NCBI GenBank assembly: GCA_029204225.1
Contig: MU831915.1
Coordinates: 33,017-97,016, forward strand
From: Diphasiastrum complanatum
Lineage: Eukaryota; Streptophyta; Lycopodiopsida; Lycopodiales; Lycopodiaceae
Length of the DNA stretch: 64,000 bases
Reading direction: 5' to 3'
The translations under genes and the position numbers were made by a program. The notes under the pieces are model-generated. The model saw only the letters and a program-made list of their open reading frames with translations, was not told the origin of the DNA and did not search any database. Shown piece by piece: positions 45,512-57,339 of this stretch (position 1 is its first letter; each line of letters begins with the position of its first letter).

Positions 45512-46034
45512 TGCTATGTCCATGTCCTGTATTTAGGATTCGGTATAGTCCTAGACTTGGATACCTGGTACTCCAGTGAATCAAGCTTATTAGTTATGCC
45601 ACATCATACTGGATCTGACCCGCAAGTAATTAATAACCTTGTGAGGCCCAGACACACTAATTGGAGTTAGTACAAGGTTTGGGACTATATATGCATGTGT
45701 AGAGTATCAATAGTAATCTATGAATAGAGGATCCATGCATATAGACTCTATTCTAGTGGAATCTATGTATAGGGGAGTTAGGAGCTTGCATTACTTTATG
45801 CACAGGGGGTTCTAGAGCTTATATAAGGAGGCCAAACTTGCCCTACTACTCCATCATTTGGTTGATTCCATGTCGGGGTCTCTCTCTCTCTACTCTCATG
45901 CTTCCTAATTCTTGGCTTGGGGGTGAAGCTTCTAGAGATTGATTGATTGCTTCTACTTGGTTGGGTGGTTTCTCCAACAGTGTGTTCTCTATTGTTTTGT
46001 TTTGTAAGTAGGATCTTGAGGAGTGTCTCTTACA
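45512..46034 (+). repeat. gypsy 5' LTR (523 bp)
   Basis: Begins TGCTATGTCC and ends CTCTTACA, and is followed by a PBS. Related along its whole length to the 3' LTR at 32286-32749. TATATAAGG-like sequence (CTTATATAAGG near 45818) is the likely TATA box. Confidence 0.8.
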
Positions 46035-46035
46035 T

Positions 46036-46047
46036 TGGTATCAGAGC
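46036..46047 (+). other. primer-binding site (tRNA-iMet)
   Basis: TGGTATCAGAGC, exact consensus, one base after the LTR. Confidence 0.9.
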
Positions 46048-48281
46048 AAGGCTTACGAAGATTGCAGAACTTGGAGAAGTGCTACTTTTCAACAAAATTT
46101 TGGTGTGGATCAATGGGAATTATCTTCTAGGTGGATAGCAAGATGGCAAGTGGGTGTACTATCCTGGTTTCCATTTGCATGTTGCTAAGATCCATTTCTC
46201 TCAAAAAAAAATTGGGTTTTATGGAGATTTTGAAGTTTTTTTGAAGCTTTTTCTTGTGTAGCTCAAATCCTATGTAGATCTGAATTTTCCAACAAGTGTA
46301 ATTTTACTTTAGGGATCATTAATGATGAAATTAATGATGCATGCCAATTCTTTTCATGATTTATGATTCTAGGCTATGTTTTGGTCAAAATTGCTTGTTT
46401 TTTCATGTTTTTTGACTCAAAATTGATAGTAAGAACAAAAATACAACAATATTAGACCAATTAGATGGCCATAATTTTGTAAATTGTTTTGCATGTGTTA
46501 AAGAAAGAGTTGCATGTCATGAATTTTCACTTTATAGTGATGAAAAAAAATGGAAAATAGCCAAAAATCATCATTTTTGTTTTTTTTTTTTCATAAAGTT
46601 GGATAGTAGGTGGCTGCGAAACACCATGGAGAGCTTGTAAAGAGTTGATCCAAAGTCTTTTGAAGCTTTCCTGGAAGTTATAACAAAGAATTCCATGAAT
46701 TGGGCTTGTAGAAGTTCAAAAAAAGACCAAAAAATAGCTTATTTTTGTGGTTTTTGGGGGATGGATTGCTCTTAATCCATAAGAAGATAATTCTAGAAAT
46801 TTTTATTTTCTTTTTACCTTCCCAGCAAGCTACCAGACCTGTAAATTGATGGCCGGTGGCTTATGCTTCATCTCCATCAAGTTTGAAACTATTTTGACTT
46901 CTACAAACCAAGAAATCTTTGTTCTCAGTCTATATTGCTTCTTAGGATCTGTATGAATGCTTCAAGGAAGTTTAATAGACCACTCAAGACTATTGGTAAC
47001 ATCACTTTTGGGCTTGGGGAGGTGTTTGCGCGATTTTGGATAATATGCCTTGCTAGAAATGCGCCCTACTACAGAATTTCTAATGCTCTATTCTCACACG
47101 TGTGAAACCTAGGTGGAATGATGATGTGGCAAGCATCTTGTTCACTTGGTCTCCCTCTGTACTGTGTTTTACAGCACCTAATTTGGTGCACTATAACCAA
47201 AGTTATGGTCGTTTGAAATTTTGGCAGTTTTGTGAGCAAAATTGGCAAAATCCGTAATTGTTCTGATCACATGCTAATCTTTTTCCTAATTTGTGGTACT
47301 GTGCTTGCATGGATTGATTGTATGTGGATTCAGAGAGTGTCATTGACATGCATGAAGGATTTACAGTCAATTTGAGTGGTCATATGCAGGTGCTCTGACG
47401 GTTGGGTCACAAATCTAGGATGTTGGCTGACAAATTCCGTAAAACTTAAGTTTACGTAAAAATTTCGTAATGACATTTTGTGACTTATGTAGTGTGCTTT
47501 GCATGCCAGTTGGGCGTTGGTTTAGTGACACTAGAAATCAAACATCATTTCAATTTTTCGATTTCGATTGCCTTTTGTACTAACGGTATTTTGTATTAAA
47601 ATTACACAAGCTAGTTTGCATAATTTCCACTTGTAAATGACTTTGAGGCCATGTTGTGGGATGTCACACATGCCAAAAGCATAGGATACCTTACTCTAAG
47701 TCAAATCATTAACCTAGCTTTGGAATGGTACCTTTGGAATGTGGCCAAAGAGTGCATGAATAGGGTAGAGAAAATATAGGAGCTTAAAATAGCAATTTTT
47801 TCATTGTTTTTGGATCTCGAGGTATTAAACCTAATTAGGGTGGATCAAGTGGATCTTTAAGTTAGATTTTAGGGCTAGGATGTGATGAATGCATAGAAGC
47901 CTTAATATGCTCAGATCCGAGCTCTACGTGTATGAATATGTGATGGGATTTCCATCCAATTATGAGCAAAATCGAGATCTTCCTTCATGACTAGTTTGTG
48001 TCTATCTTTTGAATGATGGTTGCTATTGGCATATGATATTTGTGATCATTGGATGAATTTGGAGGTGCAGATATAGTACACAGGCAACAACAGTTCGTAC
48101 ACTCACATGTGTGAAGAGTTTGGCACGATTTTGGAGCTAATTCATGGAGTTCAAGCCAAGATATGCTAGAAATCAATGCATTGATTAGTAATCTAGCTTC
48201 TAGATCTTGATTGGATCTTAAGTAGGTGCTTTCTCCATAATTTCTAGGATCATATGGGTTTATTTTGCTGCATTTTTGACA
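46048..48281. other. no gene; leader and LTR-like sequence
   Basis: Short interior of the gypsy element, then about 2 kb without a frame but with copia-leader style, including TCACACGTGTGAAA near 47096. Its right end TTTTTGACA abuts a PBS at 48282, so the last several hundred bases are probably another plus-strand LTR whose left end I could not fix. Confidence 0.4.
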
Positions 48282-48294
48282 TGGTATCAGAGCC
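48282..48294 (+). other. primer-binding site (tRNA-iMet)
   Basis: TGGTATCAGAGCC after TTTGACA. Only 18 bases further on, the minus-oriented LTR of element A begins, so the plus element was truncated right after its PBS. Confidence 0.75.
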
Positions 48295-48312
48295 ATTTCA
48301 AGAAATGAGCTT

Positions 48313-49063
48313 TGTGAAATTTCACACGTGTGGGAATGCCCTAATGTGTGTGAATGATCTCCTAAGCAAAGCTTATGCACTTTAGATCAATACTAGATTG
48401 AAATCCAAGATCTAGATCAAAATCTAAGGCAAAGAGGCAAAGATAGATGCATAGATTGATAACCAAAATGTTTTCACATGTAAGAGAAGTACTTCATGAA
48501 AAAAAACTAAGTAAAATTAAGCTCCTCTCCTCGAAGAGAGAGAGAATAGAGCAATTTGTCCTCGGGTAGAGAGAGAAAGAAATACAAGCAAAACTTGATT
48601 GCACTCAATATGACTCAAAAACTCAATTGGATTGCACTCAATATGACTCAAAAGCTCAATTGGATTATGATTGATAATGAGAGTACATATGAATCTCGTG
48701 GAGAGCCATGCTTACTTCCTATTGGACCCCTAATCCTAGCCTCTCTAATGCTATTGGAGGAGTGATTGGACCCTTCATGAGGATTTCTCAATTTTGATTG
48801 GACCCTTTGATCAAAGCCAACACTTTGACTTGATCACTCATCAAATTACATTAACACAAGTGTCACAAGCCTATTTACAAGCCTAACTAGCTTGAGATTT
48901 CATCATAAGCTACTTTTGGCCAAATTGTGGCTTTACATGTGGAATTGGCAATTTTGCCATCTTTGCCAATTTTGGCCCTATCAGACTCCTGCAGAAAGAT
49001 TGTTGACCTAAAAACTTAGCAAACCCCTAAAGCTATGATAGATAACTTTTTATAAGTTCCACA
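48313..49063 (-). repeat. 3' LTR of copia element A (751 bp)
   Basis: Plus-strand termini TGTGAAATTT and AGTTCCACA; a polypurine tract abuts the right end. Parts recur at 56370-56562 (inverted) and 61734-62005 (same orientation). Confidence 0.75.
48598..48663. repeat. 33-bp tandem duplication in LTR A
   Basis: Two units of ATTGCACTCAATATGACTCA plus 13 more bases, with one mismatch. Confidence 0.9.
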
Positions 49064-49077
49064 CTCCTCCTAAAAAG
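49064..49077 (-). other. polypurine tract of element A
   Basis: Minus strand TTTTTAGGAGGAG directly before TGTGGAACTT. Confidence 0.75.
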
Positions 49078-49086
49078 ATATCTAAT

Positions 49087-49858
49087 CTAAACAAGCATGG
49101 ATCTTGGAATCATTCCAAGATTGGATCTATGTTTGATGAAGGAACTCTTGAATAGAGGCTTGGCGAGTAGATCGGCAATACAAGATAATGAATTGATATG
49201 CTCCAAATGGATCTCTCCTCCAATAAGCTTCTCTCTCACAAAGTGGTGTGCCACTTCTATGTGCTTGCTTCTTGCATGAAAAATTGGATTATTTGCAAGT
49301 GCTTGGGCCGAGATATTATCACAATAAATCAATGCTAGCTCCTCCTCTTTGATGCACTTTAGCTCCAATAGAATCCTCTTGATCCAAAGCACTTCTTTTG
49401 TTAATCTAGTGAGTGCTTTATACTCGGCATCACAAGAAGAAAGAGGGATAGTATCTTGCTTTTTGGAAAGCCAAGATATGAGATTTCCTCCAAAAAATAT
49501 AGTATATGCACTTGTGGACTTTCGATCCATCTTATCACTTGCAAAGTCCGAATCCGAGTAGCCAATAATAGGTAAATCTTCACTCTTGTAAAGTAAACCA
49601 TAATCATGTGATGAAGATTTATACCTTAGCACCCTCTTGGCCATCTTCCAATGTTGGATCTTTGGATCTTGCATAGATTGGCTCAACTTGTGCACACTCG
49701 AGCCTAGTGATGGTAAGCCATATCAAGGAGCCAATAAGACTCCTAAAAAGTGTGATGTCCTCGAAGGATCTTTCATCACCTTTATTAGTATCTTTTTGAT
49801 GCGAAAAAAATGCGCTCAAAAAATGCAAATTCCAACTAGAACTGTGGTGACAAACTGA
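49087..49858 (-). pseudogene. copia A RNase H region
   Basis: A 202-codon open frame (49695-49087) has GYSDSDFASDKMDRKSTSAY, ISWLSKKQDTIPLSSCDAEY, YCDNISAQALANNPIFHARS and KHIEVAHHFVREKLIGGEIH, the complete C-terminal RNase H of copia, ending before the PPT. Upstream, in another frame (49828-49619), is the RT/RNase H connection LIGSLIWLTITRLECAQ. The integrity of this part contrasts with the rest of the element. Confidence 0.85.
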
Positions 49859-49859
49859 T

Positions 49860-50889
49860 AAAAATAAATCTCGAATGATTCGCGAAACTTTTTGCGAAAC
49901 TCGAATTATTTCTATTCAAGAATAATTCGTGTTGGGTCAATCATGCCTGTAACACAACGAAATGAAACGAGACAAAATCTAGACAAAAACGAAATGAAGC
50001 AAAGCAAAACGAAACGAAGCAAAGCAAAGCGAAACTTAAACGAGGTCTAACATTGATTCATGCTGAAAGTATAGAGATCGCAAAACGACACGAAATGAAA
50101 CAAAACAAAACTTAGGTGAGCTTTGAAATTGATTTATCCTTATAGCCAAGTGATCGCGAAACGAAACGAGACGAAAGACGAAGGAAAAAGATTCGAGAAC
50201 AAGATCAGTTCGTCAGGAATTCAGATATGATCACTGGTCACTGCCGGCTATATCACTCCTACAATACTTCGGAGTGTAGACAGACACTACTGATCTACTT
50301 TAACAAATTAATATAGCATTCAACAATATCAAACCAATGTGTGGAATTGAATAAGCAAGTGAATCAGACACACGAATTGTATCAGACAAAAATACATTCA
50401 AGATCATACAATCATACAGAATAATATGTGCACAACAGCTACAATATTATCTATTGATTCTCTTGATTCTTCAAGCACTGCATGACAGATCCACGCAGTG
50501 TGTTGGCATGAGAGAAATACAGTTCTCTCACGAATCGTGTCTCGCTTACTTGCAGACTTCTGGATCTACAGATCCTCTACAAAATTGTCTCGCACGCAGG
50601 CGGACATGTATTTTGTATTTTTTGTCTTCTGACTTCTTGTCTTGCTTACTTGCTTACTGTATTATGCATCCAACAGAAAGTATATAGTCGCATCGTGTAA
50701 ATCCTAGATTAGAGTGAGTAAATATCTACAATTAATCACAAATTACAAGAGTGGCAGATTAGCCACGATCTAGAGTACTTCTGCTGATGTCATAATATCT
50801 GATCAAATATTTGTACCCCATGGTACTTGGCTGATCTTCTTGGTTAGTTGAGGAGCACGACTGATTTTGTGTTGTGTCGTGTCTTGTCG
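49860..50889. other. insert between RT and RNase H of element A, no gene
   Basis: Contains the ACGAAACGAAGCAAAGC-type tract (49970-50170) and a segment with CTATATAC on the minus strand (about 50683) that may be an LTR promoter. No termini fixed. Confidence 0.4.
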
Positions 50890-51085
50890 TTCTTGAAAAG
50901 CAAGCACACTTTTGATGAATCCTTGAGGTTGTTCCATGTAAATTTTCTCTTGACATTGAGAAATGCATTGGAAACATCCAATTGGAACACCTTCCACTTG
51001 AAATAGATAGCAAGAGATATTGTCACCATCTTTGCCACGGGTGCAAAGGTCTCTTTGTCGGAAATAGGTAGATAATAGAATGCAT
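50890..51085 (-). pseudogene. copia A RT fragment
   Basis: Minus strand ETFAPVAKMVTISLAIYFKW followed by QLDVSNAFLN, the copia RT block that holds the first catalytic aspartate. In a second frame it gives MEQPQGFIKS, the next conserved block. The YVDD-containing rest is missing. Confidence 0.75.
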
Positions 51086-51320
51086 AAATTTTCTACTTAG
51101 CATGACTACGTCTGTCAAAAATTGAACAAAACAGTAATGATGGAAATCACGTTCAATCTTTAGCAACTAACTTTTGCTAGATACTAAGTGATTACGTAGC
51201 CAAACATAAAGTATTGAATTCTCAAACAGTTTCTATCAGTTACAAAAGCAATACAAAGATGCATGCATTCTGACATATATTGAACTATTTAAGTCAAGCC
51301 ATCAACATGTTGCTAGAGGA

Positions 51321-53790
51321 TTGCTAGATGTTGTACATTCAGATATTTGTGGCTCAATGAAAAATCCTTCACTGAAGGATGCCAAGTATTTTATAGCCTT
51401 TATTGATGAATTTTCCAGAAGAACTATGGTGTATTTCATAAAGAAGAAATCAGAGGCATTCAATTGCTTCAGAATCTTCAAGGAACATGCAGAAAAGAAG
51501 ACTGGAAGGACAATCAAGGCCCTAAGGTCAGATAACGGTGGAGAATATATCTCTGTCGAGTTCAAGGAGTACTGCCAAAGCCAAGGCATTGAGCAGCAAT
51601 TCATCACTCCTTACAGTCCTCAGTCTAATGGCTTAGCTGAGAGGAAGAACCGTACTCTGGTTGAATCTACTAACTGTATGCTAGCACATGCATCGTTGCC
51701 CAAGAGATTCTGGGCTGAAGATGTCTCCACTGCAGCTTACATCCAGAATAGATGTTCGACTAAGGCTCTCTCAGACAAGACACCCCATGAGGTGTGGATA
51801 GGCTCTAAGCCTTCTTTGAAAAACCTAAGAGTGTTTGGGTGCATTGCCTACGCACAGATTCCAAAGGACACAAGGAAGAAATTGCACTTCCAAGGTCTAA
51901 AAACCATCTTGATCGGATATACTTCGTCTGATAACACTTACAAGGTGTACGGTCATGATACCCAGCAACTCTTGTATAGTCGGGATACAGTCTTTATCGA
52001 GGATCAGTTCATTGACCTCAAAGGCAAGGATATTGCTCAAGAAGAACCTTCATCACCTACCATTGACACGACAATCCGAGCTTCTGGCTCAGGCTTGTCT
52101 ATTGTCGACCCACTTCGAGACAGCGAATCAGACAAAGATGTTGCTACTACCCAGCAACATATCCCAGGAGCGCTTCATCAGTCGAATCCTCCCAGAAGAT
52201 CAAGCCAAGTGCGCACACAGCCCACAAGGTATACTCTTGAGTCTGTCTGTCTTTTAATGTAGGAACCGACGATAGTCAAAGAGGCACTTAGCCAACCAGA
52301 CTCTGATCTTTGGAGAGAAGCTATGGACAGAGAGTATTCCTCTCTGATCAAGAATCAGACATGGTCATTAGTCAAAGCTCCTATTGGCTGCAATATTATT
52401 GATTACAAATGGATCTTTAAGATCAAATATAACGCCAACGAAGTGATTGATCGAAGGAAGGCTAGACTAGTAGCACGAGGATTCATCCCGATCCCAAATG
52501 TCGACTACAGTGAGACTTTTAGTCCCGTCGTCAAACATTTGTCGATTCGAATGCTTCTGTCTTATGCTGCAACTGTCGACCTCGAAGTACATCAACTTGA
52601 TGTACAAACAGCCTATCTGAGTGGAGTTATACAAGAAGATATCTACATGATCCAGTCTGAAGGATACGTTCTGGAAGGCATGAAGAATCATGTTTGTAAA
52701 CTCCACAAAGCACTGTATGGCTTGAAACAGTCTGCCAGAGCTTGGTTTCAGAGGATCAACACATTCCTCATTGAACGAGGTCCTAGACCAAGCACTGCTG
52801 ATTGCAACGTTTATTCAAAGTCAGTGCAACAGTCCTTCATTATCATCACTTTGTATGTTGATGATACGTTGCTCTTCAGCAACAATGCCAATATGGTCAA
52901 GGATTCGAAACAGATGTTGTTCTCATAATTCGACATGATGGATCTGGATGAAGCACACTTCTGTTTTGGAATTCAAATCCACAAAGACAGAGCAAATCAA
53001 CTGATTTTCATCACTCAACAAAGGTATCTTCATAATGTTCTTAACATATACAATTTAATGAATTGTAAATTAGCTCACTCACCAATGGATCCAAGCCTGC
53101 ATTTGTCAAAGGACCAAGGAGCAGATGAGAGATTATCCGTATCGATCGATACTTGGATCTCTCATGTACGCAATGGTCTATACAAGACCAGATATCTCTT
53201 TTGTTGTCAGCTCACTCAACCAATACATGGCTAATTCTAGAATTACCCATTGGAAGGCTCTTATTCGAGTCATGAGATATATTCGAGCTACCATGGACCA
53301 GTGCATCTGCTATGGAGATGTCAGCAACGACAATCTTCGTCAACTCAGTGGTTATTCTGATGCAAGCTGGGGAGGAAATGCAGACCATCGTAAGTCCACA
53401 TCTGGATTTACATTCTTCTTCAATGGCGGTCCTATTTCATGGAACAGTCGTAAGCAAACCTCTATCGCACTTTCTTCTACTGAAGCATAATATATTGTTG
53501 CTTCTCAATCTATTAAGAAAGCATTTTGGTTGAGAAATTTGCTGTCAGACATCAATTTATATCAGTATAGCACTACAAGTTTGTTTTGTGATAATCAAAG
53601 TGCTATTGGCTTATCGGCCAACCCCAGATTTCATTCTAGGAGTAAGCACATTGAGATAAGATATCACTACATCAGGGGCAAGGTTCTCGACAGAGAGGTG
53701 AGCTTAAAGTACTGCAGAACGTAGGACATGGTTGTAGACATTTTCACGAAAGCACTTAGTATTGATGCACACAACAGATTTTGTTGCTCA
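51321..53790 (+). pseudogene. copia B pol: integrase, RT, RNase H
   Basis: Integrase core motifs: DVVHSDICGSMKNPS, FIDEFSRR, RSDNGGEYIS and YSPQSNGLAERKNRTLVEST, i.e. all three catalytic positions. RT: DYKWIFKIKYN, KARLVARGF, HQLDVQTAYLSGVIQEDIYM and LYVDDTLLF. RNase H: GYSDASWGGNADHRKSTSGF, SWNSRKQTSIALSSTEA, LFCDNQSAIGLSANP and SRSKHIEIRYHYIR. The whole is one frame from 51321 to about 53100, broken only by stops at 52260 and 52926, then a frameshift near 53125 and stops at 53488 and 53722. The polyprotein is thus close to intact from integrase on. Confidence 0.9.
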
Positions 53791-53823
53791 GTCTGAAGAT
53801 CAAGGCATTCACGGATCCAGATT

Positions 53824-53832
53824 AAGGGGGGG
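53824..53832 (+). other. polypurine tract of element B
   Basis: AAGGGGGGG directly before TGTTAGATTTACTCC. Confidence 0.85.
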
Positions 53833-54500
53833 TGTTAGATTTACTCCTTCTACTCTCCTAAATCCCAATTTTAATCTGCCTCCATTCATGCTGCATATTT
53901 ACTAACGTTGTCACGTAGTTTGCATATTTACACGCAAATTTGCACATATGAAAAAAAAGGCAAATGTGTCACTATGTTCTTATACAAGTTATGGTGACAG
54001 GCGAAAAGGGGACACTACCTTACTGAATGCCAAAAGTGTCCTAAAAGCTAAGGCACCCTGTAAATCTTATCCTAAGGCCATTCGTAAGAGTGACGCACTT
54101 TTGCATCATCACCAACGTTCACTTCAATACTAACTGACGTCGCACCCTTTTCACGCTCACCCTATACAGCTGTGCTAACAGATTGGACAACATCTGCAGC
54201 CACCCACGATCTCTTACGGACAACACATCCACTCTGTACTTTCACATCTGCACACCTGTAATATCATGTATATATATTGGATACCATCTGAGTATTCATA
54301 ATGCATCGAGATGAAGAGATAAGAAGAGACTAAGAGAATAGGTTTGATTCCTCATTACAGATAGAAATAAGCTTTGTAGGGCACGCGGTTTCATCCGCTA
54401 TTGTATTGTGTTCTACCACATTATTAACATGTATACATGATATACTTAATCTGATACAACTCTTTGTTCTGCATTCAGATCTATGTTAATATTGCTATGC
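53833..54500 (+). repeat. 3' LTR of copia element B (right edge approximate)
   Basis: Starts TGTTAGATTTACTCC after the PPT. Has TATATATATTGG near 54270 as TATA box. The first 113 bp recur inverted at 60728-60840. Confidence 0.7.
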
Positions 54501-54922
54501 TTATTCTTCATTATGTTTGATCTTTCTAGTTGCTCTTTCTGGTAATAGACAGTTAACTTTTAGTCTTGTCTTTCGCGAATCATTCGCGACTAATTATCAG
54601 TCGAGCACAGTCTAGCTCTTCGCGAATCATTCGCGACAGATAATTTGTCTTGCAATTCGCGACAAATTATTCATCTGGCGCTTCATCCATTAAACGTTTG
54701 GCTACACAATCTAGAATGATTGTGATTTCTATCAGTAAAGTTTTGTTCATTCTGATAGGCATAGTCATGCTTAGGGAGAGAGTCAAATAATTCATTCTGC
54801 TGCGCACGAACATTTTCTGTTCGAGTTTGCTTCTCGTTTGTTCTTGTTCGAGTTCGTTTCTCGTTCGTGTTCGTCATTTATTCTTCCCCCCCCCTTCTCC
54901 CAACATCCCCAACAGAGCAAGA

Positions 54923-56020
54923 CTATGATAATATAATATAGAGTAGGATCTTCCTCTTGATTGATGATGGATCCTCCTTGGTCCTTGTCTCCAAAGGTGT
55001 ATGCACATAACAAATGCATCCAAACACCTTTAAGTCCTTGAGATTGGGCTGCCTCCCATACAAAACTTCAAATGGTGTTTTGCCTTCTATGGAGCTACAT
55101 GGATCTCTATTCATCAAATGGTTAGCACAAGTGAGGGCTTCTCCCAAAAAGACTTTGGTAAACATGCATCAATCCTCAAAGCTTTAGAACATTCACGTAA
55201 TGTCCTATTCCTCCTCTCGACTACCCCATTTTGTTGAGGGGTATAGGGACAAGACAATTCTTTTTTAATCCTTTCTTGATCACAAAAATTCTTAAATTCA
55301 TTGGAGATATATTCTCCACCATTATCACTCCTAAAAGTCTTGATCTTGTGATCATGATGTTTTTTAGCAAATGCTTTGAACTTTAGAAAACTTTCAAACA
55401 CTTGTACTTTAGATTAAAGTAAGAAAACCCAAAAAAACCTTGAGTAATCATCTATGAATGTAACAAACATGCTGGCACCTCCATTGGACTTTGTACTTGC
55501 AAAGTGTACATCTGAGTGGATCAAATCAAGAGAGTGAATTAAATTTGTGATGGAACTTGAAAACGCTTTCTTATCTGCTTTTGAGAGAGCACATGCTTCA
55601 CACACTTTCTCCTCATTTGCCAAGGATCTTGAAAGTCCTAAGGAAAGCTCCTCCTTGCACATGACCTCCATTGAACTTGAGTTGATGTGGCCAAGTCTCT
55701 TGTGCCATACATAAATCATTGTTAGATAACTTGGTCTCCTTGGCTAGCATCACAAACATTAGCATCCACATAGGCAACAAGCTTGAATAATACTCCAAAC
55801 CTTATGCCTCTAGCAATGATCTTACCATTAATCTTGATCTTCCTTGAAGATTCCAAGCATAAAGATATGGATCCTATGCCTTCTACCTCACAAGCACGAT
55901 CAGTTGCTGTAAAAATTGACTTGATAGGTCCATTATAGGTAGATAAGGTTGAAAAATACTCCCTCTTACTTGTCATGTGGGAGCTAGCCCCGCTATCTAT
56001 CCGTCAAGGGTCTTCACCTC
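54923..56020 (-). pseudogene. copia A protease and integrase
   Basis: Minus strand: DSGASSHMTSKREYF (protease active site intact, near 56000), then the GAG-pre-integrase block WHKRLGHINSSSMEVM with a CEACALSKADKKAF zinc-binding end. The integrase core follows with DLIHSDVHF, FVTFIDDYSRFFWVF, FRSDNGGEYISNEFK and PYTPQQNGVVERRNRT. After a frameshift near 55165 it reads NHLMNRDPCSSIEGKTPFEV and KVFGCICYVHTP. It ends where sequence associated with the B insertion begins. Confidence 0.85.
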
Positions 56021-56369
56021 TTATGCTTGAAGATGATAACTTGACATCATGAGAGAGACTTCATGAGAGCTCTCCTCTTCTTCTTGGCCTAGGTTTGCTT
56101 GACTTTGAGCTTGCTTCCTCTTGAAGCACTCCGATGCATAGTGCCCCATCTTGCTACAAAAGTAGCACTTGATCTTTGACTTATCCTTCTTTGGCTTGCT
56201 CGAGCTTGGACTTAAAGATTCTTCTTGATCTTCACCTTTGACTTGGTTCTTCTTGAATGAAGCTCCTTTGTTTTTGGATTTCCCATCTTGCTCATCTCCA
56301 TCATTGAGAGAGAGCTTCTTCATCCTTGACTTGATGTGAGTTCCAAATTGCTCTACTCTCTTTGTGCCC
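56021..56369 (-). pseudogene. copia A gag C-terminus with CCHC knuckle
   Basis: KRVEQFGTHIKSRMKKLSLN leads into a lysine-rich linker and CYFCSKMGHYASECFKRK, an intact CX2CX4HX4C zinc knuckle. The N-terminal capsid part is missing; upstream sequence changes at 56370 to an LTR piece in the opposite orientation. Confidence 0.8.
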
Positions 56370-56562
56370 GAGGAGAGGAGCTTAATTTTACTTATTTTTT
56401 TTCATGAAGTACTTCTCTTATCTATGCATCTATCTTTGCCTCTTTGCCTTAGATTTTGATCTAGATCTTGGATTTCAATCTAGTATTGATCTAAAGTGCA
56501 TAATCTTTGCTTAGGAGATCATTCACACACATTAGGGCATTCCCACACGTGTGAAATTCACA
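56370..56562 (+). repeat. LTR A fragment, inverted relative to element A
   Basis: Matches the reverse complement of 48313-48540 closely (GAGGAGAGGAGCTTAATTTT, TAGGGCATTCCCACACGTGT). Ends GAAATTCACA at a PBS, so it is the 3' part of a plus-strand 5' LTR. Confidence 0.8.
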
Positions 56563-56575
56563 TGGTATCAGAGCC
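56563..56575 (+). other. primer-binding site (tRNA-iMet)
   Basis: TGGTATCAGAGCC directly after the LTR fragment. Confidence 0.85.
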
Positions 56576-57100
56576 TACCTAAGTGTTTGATGCCTGTTTC
56601 ATCCAAAGTTTCACAAATTTCATGAAAATCAAGATGTAGAGAGAGTAGTTTGCATCTCCCATGCTATCTCAAGCAAATTTGGATCAAAAGAGTTCATTAT
56701 CACAAGGATTGAATCATTTCTAAGATTGTATGGAATTTCCTGCTCAGACATGTGTGAATGATAGCCCAATTCAATTTAGTGGTTCTCTTCCATGTTTGAT
56801 CCAAATCTAGAGCTTGATAACTACTTTTAAAGCTATTTGAGCCAGTTTGTGTAGCAATTGATTTCATAGAGATTGGATCTCCCAATCAAAAGTTATAAGC
56901 AATTGAATCAAGGTGGGTAGGGCACCCAATCTAGTTGTTGCCTCTTTGGTGAATGACTAATTTCTATTTCATGATTCTTCTCGCATGTTTATTGATCATT
57001 GATCTAAGGTCAGGTGAAACCAACTTTGGTTCTACGTCTGCTCATCTGATACCTGCAGGAATCACAAAGTTAGACAGCCAATTTATTTGAAGAATGTTTA
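56576..57100 (+). other. leader of a truncated plus-strand copia
   Basis: Non-coding; no gag follows. Ends within sequence that then becomes the putative LTR of element C. Confidence 0.4.
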
Positions 57101-57339
57101 CAACGGGCTTCCAGCTGATCTCCGGCAAAGGGTAACCAATCTTGTCATAATTTCAAAGTTCAGATGTCAAGTTTAATAATTTGAAGTCATTGAAGACTTG
57201 GCCATCTTCAACGACTTCCACAAAACTTGCATTTAGAACAAGTCTGCAAAAATACATTACTTTTTCAACAGTCTGCAGAAATAAACTATGTTTTCAACAG
57301 CTTCGACTTTTTCGCATTTCTTCAAAATGCGACATTTGC

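Larger units (their letters stand above)
51310..54500 (+). mobile_element. copia element B, 5'-truncated, inside element A
   Basis: Plus-strand integrase, RT and RNase H are followed by a polypurine tract and 3' LTR; gag and 5' LTR are missing. It lies between the integrase and RT pieces of minus-strand element A, so B entered A. The right end of its LTR was not fixed (about 54430-54560). Confidence 0.8.
49856..54598. repeat. imperfect inverted repeat pair flanking 4.7 kb
   Basis: CTGATAAAA...CGAATGATTCGCGAAA at 49856-49889 is matched in inverse by 54565-54598 (reverse complement CTGATAATTAGTCGCGAATG then ATTCGCGAAA). The right side holds further GCGAATCATTCGCG copies. Both flanks also carry low-complexity ACGAAAC/AACGAG tracts on opposite strands (49970-50170 and 54815-54870). 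Confidence 0.4.
48313..56369 (-). mobile_element. copia element A, nested and rearranged
   Basis: On the minus strand from right to left: gag C-terminus, protease, integrase, a short RT piece, RNase H, PPT and 3' LTR, in normal copia order. It is broken by at least two insertions: element B between integrase and RT, and an LTR-like block between RT and RNase H. The 5' end is not an LTR in the same orientation: gag abuts an inverted LTR piece at 56370. Confidence 0.75.
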
